A stretch of DNA of 64,000 nt, taken from positions 744,001 to 808,000 of the forward strand of contig NZ_JAOEFC010000002.1 in the NCBI RefSeq assembly GCF_025421715.1, written 5' to 3'. The position numbers and the translations under genes are program-made. Source of the stretch: Microbacterium festucae (lineage in GTDB: Bacteria; Actinomycetota; Actinomycetes; Actinomycetales; Microbacteriaceae). This document shows, piece by piece, positions 25,291-33,397 of this stretch. The notes beneath the pieces were generated by a model, which was not told the origin of the DNA, made no database searches, and saw only the letters and a list, made by a program, of their open reading frames with translations. Within the stretch, counting starts at the first letter, position 1. The number at the start of each line of letters is the position of its first letter.

Positions 25291-26574
25291 TCAGCCCAGC
25301 GGCTTGATCTCCAGCGCATCGGCGGGCGTCCCGGCCGACAGGAGCGCGAACGCCGTGTAGCCGTCGGCACCGGCGCGCTCGAGCAGCGCCTTGAGGTTCT
25401 TGGTGCGCTGCTCCAGCCGCACCCGCGCCCCACCGGCGATGAGCGCGGTCTTCACGGCGACAAGCTCCGCGACCGGCACGTCGCGGTCGTGCACGAGCAC
25501 GATCGCCGTCGCCCCGGCATCCTCGTGGGCGGCGACGAGGTCGACGATGCGCTCGAAGCCGATCGAGAAGCCGACGGCGGGCACCTGCTGACCCAGGAAG
25601 CGGCCGATCATGCCGTCGTAGCGGCCGCCGCCGCCGAGCGAGTAGTCGACGCTCGGGTGGGCCAGCTCGAAGATCGTGCCGGTGTAGTACCCCATGCCGC
25701 GCACCAGGAAGGGGTCGAACACCAGCGGCACCTCTCCCCCGCCGCGGGCGGCGGCCACCGCGTCGCCGATGCCGACGAGGTGGGCGATGAGCTCGGGGTC
25801 GATGCCCTCGGGCAGCGCCTTGCGGATCTGCGCGTCGCCGAACGGCAGGTACTCGCGGGTCTGCGGGCGACGCAGGAACGCCTCGAACGCGGCGACGGCG
25901 GGGGCACTGGCCCCCCGGGCGGTGAGTTCGGCGACGACGCCGTCGGGTCCGACCTTGTCGAGCTTGTCGATGGTGATGAGCACCCCGGGGCGCTCGTCTG
26001 CGGTGAACCCGAACGCGTCGAGCATGCCGTCGAGCACACGGCGGTCGTTGATGCGGATCGAGCCGCCCTCCAGCCCCAGCGCGTCGAGGGTGTCGAGGCT
26101 GGCGACCACCAGCTCGGCCTCGGCGCGGGCGGTGGCGTCGCCGATGATGTCGATGTCGCACTGCACGAACTGGCGGTAGCGCCCCTTCTGCGGACGCTCC
26201 GCCCGCCACACCGGTGCGATCTGGATCGAACGGAACACGGTGGGCAGCTCGGCGCGGTGGCTGGCGTAGAAGCGCGCCAGCGGCACGGTGAGGTCGTAGC
26301 GCAGGCCGAGGTCGGACAGGTCTGCCGGGGTCTCGGCGGCGGCGCGGATGCCGTCGGCGTCGAGACCGCGCTTGAGCACCGCGAAGGCCAGCTTCTCGTT
26401 GTCGCCGCCGATGCCGGCGTGCAGCCGGTCGTAGTCCTCGACGACGGGGGTCTCGATCTCGTCGAACCCGTGCGCCCGGTAGCGCTCGCGGATGACGGCG
26501 AGCACACGCTCGCGGCGGGCCTTGTCGGCGGGGAGGAAGTCGCGCATGCCGCGCGGCGGGTTCACGGTGGGCAC
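25291..26574 (-). CDS. hisS: Histidine-tRNA ligase
   Basis: 427 residues from the GTG at 26574. Class II motif 1 region PRGMRDFLPADKARRERVLA, motif 2 LPTVFRSIQIAPVWRAERPQ, the histidine-specific loops GLRYDLTVPLARF and GGGGRYDGMIGRF, and motif 3 PAVGFSIGFERIVDL are all present, followed by the anticodon-binding domain (VLVHDRDVPVAELVAVKTAL). It charges tRNA-His. An AACAAT -10 box ends exactly 6 nt before the GTG, giving a leaderless transcript and deciding this start; longer upstream frames are artefacts overlapping mazG and nhaA. Confidence 0.96.
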   Translation of the reverse strand: MPTVNPPRGMRDFLPADKARRERVLAVIRERYRAHGFDEIETPVVEDYDRLHAGIGGDNEKLAFAVLKRGLDADGIRAAAETPADLSDLGLRYDLTVPLARFYASHRAELPTVFRSIQIAPVWRAERPQKGRYRQFVQCDIDIIGDATARAEAELVVASLDTLDALGLEGGSIRINDRRVLDGMLDAFGFTADERPGVLITIDKLDKVGPDGVVAELTARGASAPAVAAFEAFLRRPQTREYLPFGDAQIRKALPEGIDPELIAHLVGIGDAVAAARGGGEVPLVFDPFLVRGMGYYTGTIFELAHPSVDYSLGGGGRYDGMIGRFLGQQVPAVGFSIGFERIVDLVAAHEDAGATAIVLVHDRDVPVAELVAVKTALIAGGARVRLEQRTKNLKALLERAGADGYTAFALLSAGTPADALEIKPLG

Positions 26575-26633
26575 CGCACCATTGTTCCAGGTCCGCCTCC
26601 CCGGTCGTGGCCGCCGCCTCTCCCCGGCGGGCG

Positions 26634-27332
26634 TCACCGTCCGGCGGCGCGCCCCTCGGCATCCCGCACGTCGCCCTCGAGCGTGCGCAACCGTCCGCGC
26701 AGCGCCCGCTCGGCGTCCCAGCCCTGCGCCCGGGCGGTGGCCACCAGCGCCAGCAGCGCGTCGCCGAGGTCCTCCTCCGAGGCGAGCTCGCCGGCGGCCG
26801 TCGGCGACACCGGCGGAAGGGCGGGCACCTGCGCGGCGCGCGAGAGCAGCTTCTGCGCGAGGGCGAGGGAGGGCATGTGCGGCGAGACGCCGTCGAGCAC
26901 GCTCGTGCGGGTGCGCTTCTCTGCCGCCTTGGCCGCGTTCCAGTGCACCAGCACCTCGGCGGGCGTGCGGGCGACGGCGCCCGCGAACACGTGCGGATGC
27001 CGGCGCACCATCTTCTCGACCAGGGCGGATGCCACGTCGTCGATGTCGAACGGGTCGTCGGGGTCGCCCGCGGCGATCTCGGCGTGGAAGAGCACCTGCC
27101 ACAGCAGGTCGCCGAGCTCTTCGCGCAGGTCGGCCCGGGAGCCCACCTCGACGGCGTCGATCAGCTCGGCCGACTCCTCCACCAGGTAGGGCACCAGGGC
27201 GGCATGGTCGATCTGCTGCGACCACACGCAGCGCTCCCGCACCGCGCGCATCGTCTCGGCCGCCGCGCGCAGCGGATCGGTCAGGTCGGGGTGTTCGCCG
27301 CGGTCGTCGCCGCGAGGCGCCGGTGATGCCAT
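26634..27332 (-). CDS. mazG: Nucleoside triphosphate pyrophosphohydrolase MazG
   Basis: 232 residues, close to the single-domain actinobacterial form. The metal-binding helices are YLVEESAELIDAVEVGSRAD and LREELGDLLWQVLFHAEIA, giving the E-x-x-E ... E-x-x-D pattern; a third block VEKMVRRHPHVFAG and a WNAAKAAEK helix follow. MazG hydrolyses (d)NTPs, including damaged ones, to NMP and pyrophosphate. The start at 27332 lies inside the 3' end of nhaA (52-nt overlap), with TATCGT 7 nt upstream of the ATG, so it can be transcribed from its own leaderless promoter. hisS follows after 59 nt. Confidence 0.92.
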   Translation of the reverse strand: MASPAPRGDDRGEHPDLTDPLRAAAETMRAVRERCVWSQQIDHAALVPYLVEESAELIDAVEVGSRADLREELGDLLWQVLFHAEIAAGDPDDPFDIDDVASALVEKMVRRHPHVFAGAVARTPAEVLVHWNAAKAAEKRTRTSVLDGVSPHMPSLALAQKLLSRAAQVPALPPVSPTAAGELASEEDLGDALLALVATARAQGWDAERALRGRLRTLEGDVRDAEGRAAGR

Positions 27333-28447
27333 GCCCGCCACGATACGAGAATCCCCGACAGCACGAGCGCGACGACCGATCCGGCGAGCACGCCGAGGGT
27401 CGCCTGGTCGCGGATGCCGGGCGCGCCGTCGAAGGCGAGCTCGCTGAGCAGCAGCGAGACGGTGAATCCGATGCCCCCCAGCGCCCCGGCGGCGAGCAGG
27501 TCGCCGAGCGCCAGCGCGGGGGCGGCGCCGCGCGGACCGACCCGCTGCGAGATCCACCCCGCGACGGTGATGCCGACGATCTTCCCCAGCGGGAGGGCGA
27601 CCAGCACACCCCAGAACGCGGGCGAGAGTTCGCCGGCGCCCACCTGCGGGATCACCACGAGGGCCGCCGAGAACGCGAACAGCGGCAGCACGAGCCCGTT
27701 CACCCACGGTTCCAGCGCGTGTCGGGTGCGCAGGGCCGGGCTCTGCGGCATCACGAGTCCGAGGGCGACACCGGCGATCGTCGCGTGCACCCCCGACTCG
27801 TGCACGAAGAACCAGGTGGCGGCGGCCACGACGATCAGCAGGCCCACGACCACGGGGCGGCCCCGCGTGTCGAGCAGGCCGGTGAGGAAACGGAAGACGA
27901 TGAGGCAGACCAGCGCGACTCCCAGCATCCCCAGTTGCACGTCGTCGGTGAACAGCACCGCGATCAGCACGATGCCCACGATGTCGTCGAGGATCGCCAG
28001 CGCGAGCAGGAAGATGCGCAGCCCCGACGGCAGGCCGCGGCCGAAGACGGCCAGCACGCCCAGCGCGAAGGCGATGTCGGTGGCGGTGGGGATGGGCCAG
28101 CCCGACGCGGCATCCGACCCGCCGGTGACGACCAGGTACACCGCGATCGGCACGAGCACACCGCCGGCGGCGGCGATCGCCGGCTGCAGGGCCTTGCGCG
28201 GCGAGTTCAGTTCGCCGTTGGTGAGCTCGAACTGCAGCTCGACGGCGACGACGAAGAAGAACACCGCCAGCAGGCCGTCCTTGATCCAGTGACCGACCGA
28301 CAGTTCGATCAGGCCCGGCACGCCCACGACGGTGTGCTGCAGGTCGGCGGCCTGCGGGCCGAGGGCGGAGTTGGCGACGATCAGCCCCGCGGCGGCGGCG
28401 GCCAGCAGCACGAAAGCGGGGAAACGGTCGGAGCGGAGCAGCTTCAT
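27281..28447 (-). CDS. nhaA: Na+/H+ antiporter NhaA
   Basis: 388 residues, matching E. coli NhaA, from the ATG at 28447 after GAAAGG. Hydrophobic segments account for about 12 helices. The Asp pair of the ion site is in LALAILDDIVGIVLIAVLF near residue 150, IPTATDIAFALGVLAVFGRG near 125 carries the discontinuous helix and its conserved Asp, and the end has GDLLAAGALGGIGFTVSLL near 330. It exchanges external H+ for internal Na+. It is divergent from ppc with 119 nt between the starts. Confidence 0.95.
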   Translation of the reverse strand: MKLLRSDRFPAFVLLAAAAAGLIVANSALGPQAADLQHTVVGVPGLIELSVGHWIKDGLLAVFFFVVAVELQFELTNGELNSPRKALQPAIAAAGGVLVPIAVYLVVTGGSDAASGWPIPTATDIAFALGVLAVFGRGLPSGLRIFLLALAILDDIVGIVLIAVLFTDDVQLGMLGVALVCLIVFRFLTGLLDTRGRPVVVGLLIVVAAATWFFVHESGVHATIAGVALGLVMPQSPALRTRHALEPWVNGLVLPLFAFSAALVVIPQVGAGELSPAFWGVLVALPLGKIVGITVAGWISQRVGPRGAAPALALGDLLAAGALGGIGFTVSLLLSELAFDGAPGIRDQATLGVLAGSVVALVLSGILVSWRAWHHRRLAATTAANTPT

Positions 28448-28511
28448 GTGCGCCTTTCGGGTACACGGCACAGGACTGCCGACCAGACTTCCCGGCTCAC
28501 CGGGGCTCACC

Positions 28512-28560
28512 TTACCGCGTGTTACCGCGTGACGAAGCGGTAACAACGGGCCGGTAGCGT
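28512..28560 (+). promoter_or_regulatory. ppc promoter region with inverted and direct repeats
   Basis: TTACCGCGTG occurs twice in tandem (28512 and 28522), and GTTACCGC (28521-28528) pairs with GCGGTAAC (28537-28544) across an 8-bp spacer. The -10 box TAGCGT (28555-28560) ends 6 nt before the ppc ATG. The repeats cover the -35 region, so they are a candidate operator for ppc and perhaps the divergent nhaA. Confidence 0.6.
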
Positions 28561-28566
28561 GGAGGG

Positions 28567-31236
28567 ATGCGTGAAATGACCCCCACCGAGGCGATCGACC
28601 TCGTCGGTCGCGGCGAGGCCGAGCAGGAGCTGCCCGAGCGGATGCGCGCCGATGTGCGCCTGCTCGGCTCGCTGCTGGGCCGCGTGCTGCGCGAGAGCGG
28701 CTCCCCCGGCCTGTACGACGACGTCGAGCGGCTGCGCCAGGCCACCATCGCCGCCTACACGTTCGAGTCGGTCGAGGCCTTCGAGCGCGCCGAGCAGATC
28801 GCCGAGTCGTTCTCGGTGCAGCGCGCCGACGAGGTCGCCCGCGCCTTCACCGTGTACTTCCACCTCGTGAACCTCGCCGAGGAGTACCAGCGCGTGCGCG
28901 TGCTGCGCGAGCGCGACGGGCGCCCCGAGAAGGAGGACGTCACCGATTCGGTGGCCGCCGCCTTCGTGAGCCTGGCCGCCGAGGTGGGAGACGACACCGC
29001 CCTGGCGCGCCTGCAGGCGATGCGCTTCCACCCGGTGTTCACCGCCCACCCCACCGAGGCACGGCGCCGGGCCGTGTCATCGAGCATCCGTCGCCTGGCG
29101 CGCCTGCTCTCCGAGCACGACGAGGCCCTGCGCGGCGGCGCCGACGAACGCCGCGCCGAGCGCCGCATGATCGAGGAGATCGACACGCTGTGGCGCACCG
29201 CGCCGCTGCGCGCCGAGAAGCCCACCCCCGTCGACGAGGTGCGCGCCATCATGGCCGTCTTCGACGAGACGCTCTACACCGCCGTGCCCCACGTGTACCG
29301 CCGGGTCGACGACGCACTCCAGGGCCCCGCCGCCGGCGGCCGCGCCCCCGTCGTCAAGCCCTTCGTGCGCCTGGGCACCTGGGTCGGCGGCGACCGCGAC
29401 GGCAACCCGTTCGTGACCGCGTCGATCACCAAGAAGGCCGCCGCCATCGGCGCCGAGCACATCCTGCTGGGGCTCGAGCACTCGGCCGAGCGCATCGCCC
29501 GCGGCCTCACCCTCTCGGGCGAGACCACCCCGCCCAACGAGCACACGCGCGCCCTCATCGTGCGCCTGGCCGCCGCCGACGAGGACGGCGCCGCCGATGC
29601 CGCCAAGCGCGCCGCCGGCGAGCCGCACAAGCACGCGCTGCTGCTCATCGCCCGACGCGTCTCGGCGACCCGCAAGCGCGACGCCGACCTGGCCTACCTC
29701 GACCCCGAGCATCTGCTGGCCGACCTGCGCACCGTGCAGACCTCGCTGGCCGAGGCCGGCGCCGCGCGCCAGGCCTACGGCCACCTGCAGCAGCTCATCT
29801 GGCAGGTCGAGACCTTCGGGTTCCACCTCGCCGAGCTCGAGGTGCGACAGCACTCCGCGGTGCACGCGAAGGTGCTCGACGAGATCGCGTCCGGCGAGCC
29901 GCTCAGCACGCAGGCCGAAGAGGTGCTCGAGGTCTTCCGCACCATCGCGCAGATCCAGAAGCGCTACGGCCCGCGCGCCGCGGGGCGCTACATCGTCTCG
30001 TTCACGCAGTCGGCCGGCGACCTCGCCGCCGTGCACACCCTCGCCCGGCACGCCGTCGGCGCCGGCGGCACCCTGCCGGTGCTCGACGTCATCCCGCTGT
30101 TCGAGACGTTCGCCGACCTGCAGGCGGCCCCGGCGATCATGGCCGAGATCGTCGACCACCCCGCCTTCGCGCAGCGCCTGGCCGAGACCGACCGCCGCCT
30201 GGAGGTCATGCTCGGCTACTCCGACTCCTCGAAGGACGTCGGACCGGTCGCCGCCAACCTCGCCCTCTACGAGGCGCAGGCGCTCATCGCCGCCTGGGCG
30301 CAGGAGTCGGGCATCGAGCTCACCCTCTTCCACGGCCGCGGCGGCGCCCTCGGGCGCGGCGGCGGACCGGCCAACTCGGCCATCCTCGCCCAGCCGCCGC
30401 ACTCGGTCGACGGCCGCTTCAAGCTCACCGAGCAGGGCGAGGTGATCTTCGCCCGCTACGGCGATCCCGCCATCGCGATGCGCCACATCGACCAGGTCGC
30501 CGCCGCCGTGCTGCTGGCCTCGGCGCCGTCGATCGAGAAGCGCAACCGCGCCGCGGCCGACCGCTACGCCGATGTCGCCGCCACGATGGACTCCGCCAGC
30601 CGCGAGCGCTTCTTCTCGCTCGTGAAGGCCCCCGGCTTCGCCGCCTGGTTCGCGACGGTCACCCCGATGGAGGAGATCGGCCTGCTGGCCCTCGGCTCGC
30701 GCCCCGCGCGCCGCGGCCTGTCGGTGGAGTCGCTCGAAGACCTCCGCGCCATCCCGTGGGTGTTCGCGTGGTCGCAGGCGCGCATCAACCTCGCCGGCTG
30801 GTTCGGACTGGGCAGCGCTCTGGATGCCGTCGGCGACGTCGACCTGCTCCGCAGCGCCTACGAGCAGTGGCCGCTGCTGCGCACCGTGATCGACAACGTC
30901 GGCATGAGCCTGGCCAAGGCCGACCCCCGCATCGCACGGCGCTACCTCGACCTGGGCGACCGCGACGACCTGGCCGCGCTCGTCATGGACGAGCTGATGC
31001 TCACCCGCGAGTGGGTGGTGCGCATCACCGGCGGCGAGGAGCTGCTGTCCAACAAGCCGGTGCTCCAGCGCGCGGTCAAGATGCGCGACCCGTACGTCGA
31101 CGCCCTGTCGCTGCTGCAGCTGCGCGCGCTGCGGGCGCTGCGCACCGCCGACGAGGGCGACGACCTCACCGGCTGGCAGCGACTGCTGCTGCTGAGTGTG
31201 TCGGGCGTCGCCGCCGGTCTGCAGAACACCGGCTGA
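28567..31236 (+). CDS. ppc: Phosphoenolpyruvate carboxylase
   Basis: 889 residues, typical for the bacterial enzyme. Conserved sites are FHPVFTAHPTEARRR near residue 160 (catalytic His), GTWVGGDRDGNPFVTAS near 278, VMLGYSDSSKDVGPVAAN near 550, TLFHGRGGALGRGGGPANS near 590 and the invariant C-terminal QNTG. It carboxylates PEP to oxaloacetate, an anaplerotic step. The ATG lies 6 nt after a -10 box; the GGAGGG in between would be the 5' end of the message, so initiation is probably leaderless. It is monocistronic, ending at a bidirectional hairpin. Confidence 0.97.
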   Translation: MREMTPTEAIDLVGRGEAEQELPERMRADVRLLGSLLGRVLRESGSPGLYDDVERLRQATIAAYTFESVEAFERAEQIAESFSVQRADEVARAFTVYFHLVNLAEEYQRVRVLRERDGRPEKEDVTDSVAAAFVSLAAEVGDDTALARLQAMRFHPVFTAHPTEARRRAVSSSIRRLARLLSEHDEALRGGADERRAERRMIEEIDTLWRTAPLRAEKPTPVDEVRAIMAVFDETLYTAVPHVYRRVDDALQGPAAGGRAPVVKPFVRLGTWVGGDRDGNPFVTASITKKAAAIGAEHILLGLEHSAERIARGLTLSGETTPPNEHTRALIVRLAAADEDGAADAAKRAAGEPHKHALLLIARRVSATRKRDADLAYLDPEHLLADLRTVQTSLAEAGAARQAYGHLQQLIWQVETFGFHLAELEVRQHSAVHAKVLDEIASGEPLSTQAEEVLEVFRTIAQIQKRYGPRAAGRYIVSFTQSAGDLAAVHTLARHAVGAGGTLPVLDVIPLFETFADLQAAPAIMAEIVDHPAFAQRLAETDRRLEVMLGYSDSSKDVGPVAANLALYEAQALIAAWAQESGIELTLFHGRGGALGRGGGPANSAILAQPPHSVDGRFKLTEQGEVIFARYGDPAIAMRHIDQVAAAVLLASAPSIEKRNRAAADRYADVAATMDSASRERFFSLVKAPGFAAWFATVTPMEEIGLLALGSRPARRGLSVESLEDLRAIPWVFAWSQARINLAGWFGLGSALDAVGDVDLLRSAYEQWPLLRTVIDNVGMSLAKADPRIARRYLDLGDRDDLAALVMDELMLTREWVVRITGGEELLSNKPVLQRAVKMRDPYVDALSLLQLRALRALRTADEGDDLTGWQRLLLLSVSGVAAGLQNTG

Positions 31237-31251
31237 TCGGCATCCGCTTCG

Positions 31252-31294
31252 TCCGGCGCGCCCCGTCTCTCGCTGCGAGAGGCGGGGTGCGCCC
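31252..31294. terminator. Bidirectional terminator between ppc and the carbonic anhydrase-like gene
   Basis: An inverted repeat with core CCCGTCTCTCG pairing with CGAGAGGCGGG (one G-T pair), 3-nt loop CTG, extended by GCGC arms. It fills the 61 nt between two convergent stops. Confidence 0.7.
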
Positions 31295-31297
31295 GTT

Positions 31298-31897
31298 TCA
31301 GTCGACGCGGCGGTCGTGGGCGTGGCGGGCGAGCGAGGCCGTGTAGCGCTCGGTGAGCTGCACCATGAGATCGGGGGTGTCACGGTCGAGGCCGAACACG
31401 TATCCCGGGAAGTCGAGCTCCTGCTGCAGCTCCCAGATGCGCTCGTGCCGGTCGGGCGAGAGGATCTCGGCGGGGTCGCCCACCGCGATCCACCCGATCG
31501 GCACGACGCTGCCGGCGGGCAGCACGGTGCGCAGGTGCACGACCGCGTTGATGCGCACCTCGCTGCGCTCGCCGATGCGCGCGCCGTTGAAGACACGGGT
31601 GCCGGTGGCCAGGAACACCTCGTCGGCGATGACGGCACCGGCCACCGACGTCATCGGCCCGACCAGCACGTGCGAGCCGATGTGCACGGGGTGCACGGAG
31701 CTTGCCCGCACGAGCGCGTTCTCCATGACCACGACGTTCTCCCCCAGCGTGATGGGGCCGCCCTCGGCGGTGATGACCGCCCCGTGCAGCACCTGGCAGC
31801 CGTCGCCGATCGTGACGTCGCCGGAGATGACGGCGGTGGGGGCGATGACCGCCCCCGGGTGGATGCGGGGCGCTGCCCCGAGATGCTCGAACTGCAT
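31298..31897 (-). CDS. Gamma carbonic anhydrase-like left-handed beta-helix protein
   Basis: 199 residues from the ATG at 31897, which has a perfect AGGAGG five nt upstream. Hexapeptide repeats form the left-handed beta-helix: HPGAVIAPTAVISGDVTIGD, LGENVVVMENALVRASSV, HPVHIGSHVLVGPMTSVAG. The metal-binding histidines of gamma carbonic anhydrases are only partly evident (VHPVHIG, VVHLRT), so hydratase activity is uncertain. Many such proteins are annotated as CaiE/PaaY-like acyltransferase-fold proteins. A C-terminal helical region (ERIWELQQELDFPGYVFG) follows. It is divergent from the APC transporter gene. Confidence 0.8.
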   Translation of the reverse strand: MQFEHLGAAPRIHPGAVIAPTAVISGDVTIGDGCQVLHGAVITAEGGPITLGENVVVMENALVRASSVHPVHIGSHVLVGPMTSVAGAVIADEVFLATGTRVFNGARIGERSEVRINAVVHLRTVLPAGSVVPIGWIAVGDPAEILSPDRHERIWELQQELDFPGYVFGLDRDTPDLMVQLTERYTASLARHAHDRRVD

Positions 31898-31973
31898 GGT
31901 GGCCTCCTGCCGCCACAGTAGTTGCGGCCTCCGAGCCGCGTCGAGGGCGGGGGCGCGGTTAGAGTGGGACCCC

Positions 31974-33395
31974 GTGACTGACGACCGCGCCACGGCCTCC
32001 CCCACGAAAGTCTCGACCCTCACCCTGTCGACCTTCGTCGTGGGGTCGATGGTGGGCGCCGGGGTCTTCTCCCTTCCCGGCACGTTCGCCGAACAGACCG
32101 GCGTCGCGGGCTCGGCCATCGCGTGGGCCGTGGCCGGCGGCGGGATGCTGATGCTCGCGCTCGTGTTCCATCAGCTGGCCCAGCGCCGCCCGCAGCTGGA
32201 CGCCGGCGTCTATTCGTATGCGCGCGCCGGCTTCGGCCGTTACCTCGGCTTCCTCTCCGCCTTCGGCTACTGGGCCAGCGCCTGCGCGGGGAACGTCTTC
32301 TACTGGGTGTTCATCATGTCGACCCTCGGCGCGGTGATCCCCGGGCTCGGCGAGGGCAACACGCCGCTGGCGGTCGCGCTGTCGTCGGCCGGACTGTGGG
32401 TGTTCTTCCTGCTCATCCGCCGCGGCACGCGTGAGGCGGCGGCGGTCAACCGCATCGTCAGCGTCGCCAAGGTGCTGCCGATCGTGGTGTTCATCGCGCT
32501 GTGCCTGTTCGCCTTCGACCCGGCCGTGTTCGCCGCGAACCTCTCGGGCGGGGCCGACCTGCCGCTGTTCGACCAGGTGCGCGGCACACTGCTGGTGACC
32601 GTGTTCGCCTTCATCGGGGTCGAGGGCGCGAGCGCCTACTCCCGCCACGCGCGCCGTCGCCAGGACGTGGGCCGGGCGACCGTGCTCGGGTTCCTCAGCG
32701 TGCTCGCGATCTTCATGTCGGTGACGATCGTGTCGTTCGGCATCCTGCCGCGCGAGCAGATCGCCGCACTGCAGCAGCCGTCGATGGCGGGCGTGCTCGA
32801 AGCGGTCGTGGGGCCCTGGGGCGCCGGGTTCATCGGAGCGGCGCTCATCGTGGCGGTGCTGGGCGCCTACCTGTCGTGGACGCTCATGGCCGCCGAGGTG
32901 CTGCTGGTCGCCGCCCGCGACGGCGACCTGCCACCGGTGTTCGCCCGCACCAACGCCAAGGACGTGCCGGTGGGCGCCCTCACGATGTCGACGGTGCTCG
33001 TGCAGGTGCTGATGATCGTCGTGCTGTTCTCCTCCGACGCGTTCGATGTCGCCCTGAACCTCACCAGCGCCCTGGCCCTCATCCCCTACTTCCTCACCGC
33101 CGCCTTCGGGCTGCGGGTCGCCTTCGCCGACCGTCGCGGGCCCGGGACGGTGGGCTTGTGGGTGGTGGCGGCGCTGGCGACGGTGTACACCGCGTTCCTG
33201 CTCTACGCCGCGGGCGGGCAGTACGTGCTCATCGCGCTGCTCATCCTCGTGCCCGGGACGATCCTGTTCGCCCTCGCCCGTCGGCGGCAGGGTCAGCGGG
33301 TGTTCACCCCGTGGGAGTGGGTGGTGTTCGCGCTCGCCTTCGCCGGCGCCGTGGTGGCGATCGTGTTCATCGCCACCGGCGTCATCACCGTCTGA
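31974..33395 (+). CDS. APC-superfamily basic amino acid antiporter
   Basis: 473 residues from a GTG at 31974, eight nt after a TAGAGT box; the open frame extends further upstream but is the shadow of the divergent gene. About 12 membrane helices are visible. FVVGSMVGAGVFSLPGTFAE is the unwound first helix of APA antiporters (G-S/A-G motif), and TVFAFIGVEGASAYSRHARR matches the sixth helix with its Glu. The pattern is that of arginine/ornithine (ArcD/YdgI) or lysine antiporters; the exact substrate is not determined. Its stop is 2 nt from the convergent mfd stop. Confidence 0.88.
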   Translation: MTDDRATASPTKVSTLTLSTFVVGSMVGAGVFSLPGTFAEQTGVAGSAIAWAVAGGGMLMLALVFHQLAQRRPQLDAGVYSYARAGFGRYLGFLSAFGYWASACAGNVFYWVFIMSTLGAVIPGLGEGNTPLAVALSSAGLWVFFLLIRRGTREAAAVNRIVSVAKVLPIVVFIALCLFAFDPAVFAANLSGGADLPLFDQVRGTLLVTVFAFIGVEGASAYSRHARRRQDVGRATVLGFLSVLAIFMSVTIVSFGILPREQIAALQQPSMAGVLEAVVGPWGAGFIGAALIVAVLGAYLSWTLMAAEVLLVAARDGDLPPVFARTNAKDVPVGALTMSTVLVQVLMIVVLFSSDAFDVALNLTSALALIPYFLTAAFGLRVAFADRRGPGTVGLWVVAALATVYTAFLLYAAGGQYVLIALLILVPGTILFALARRRQGQRVFTPWEWVVFALAFAGAVVAIVFIATGVITV

Positions 33396-33397
33396 GC

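Noticed and set aside
26634..28466. A 610-codon frame running from nhaA into mazG
   Set aside because: The upstream portion is the off-frame shadow of nhaA. MazG begins at 27332, where its conserved domain and a -10 box are found.
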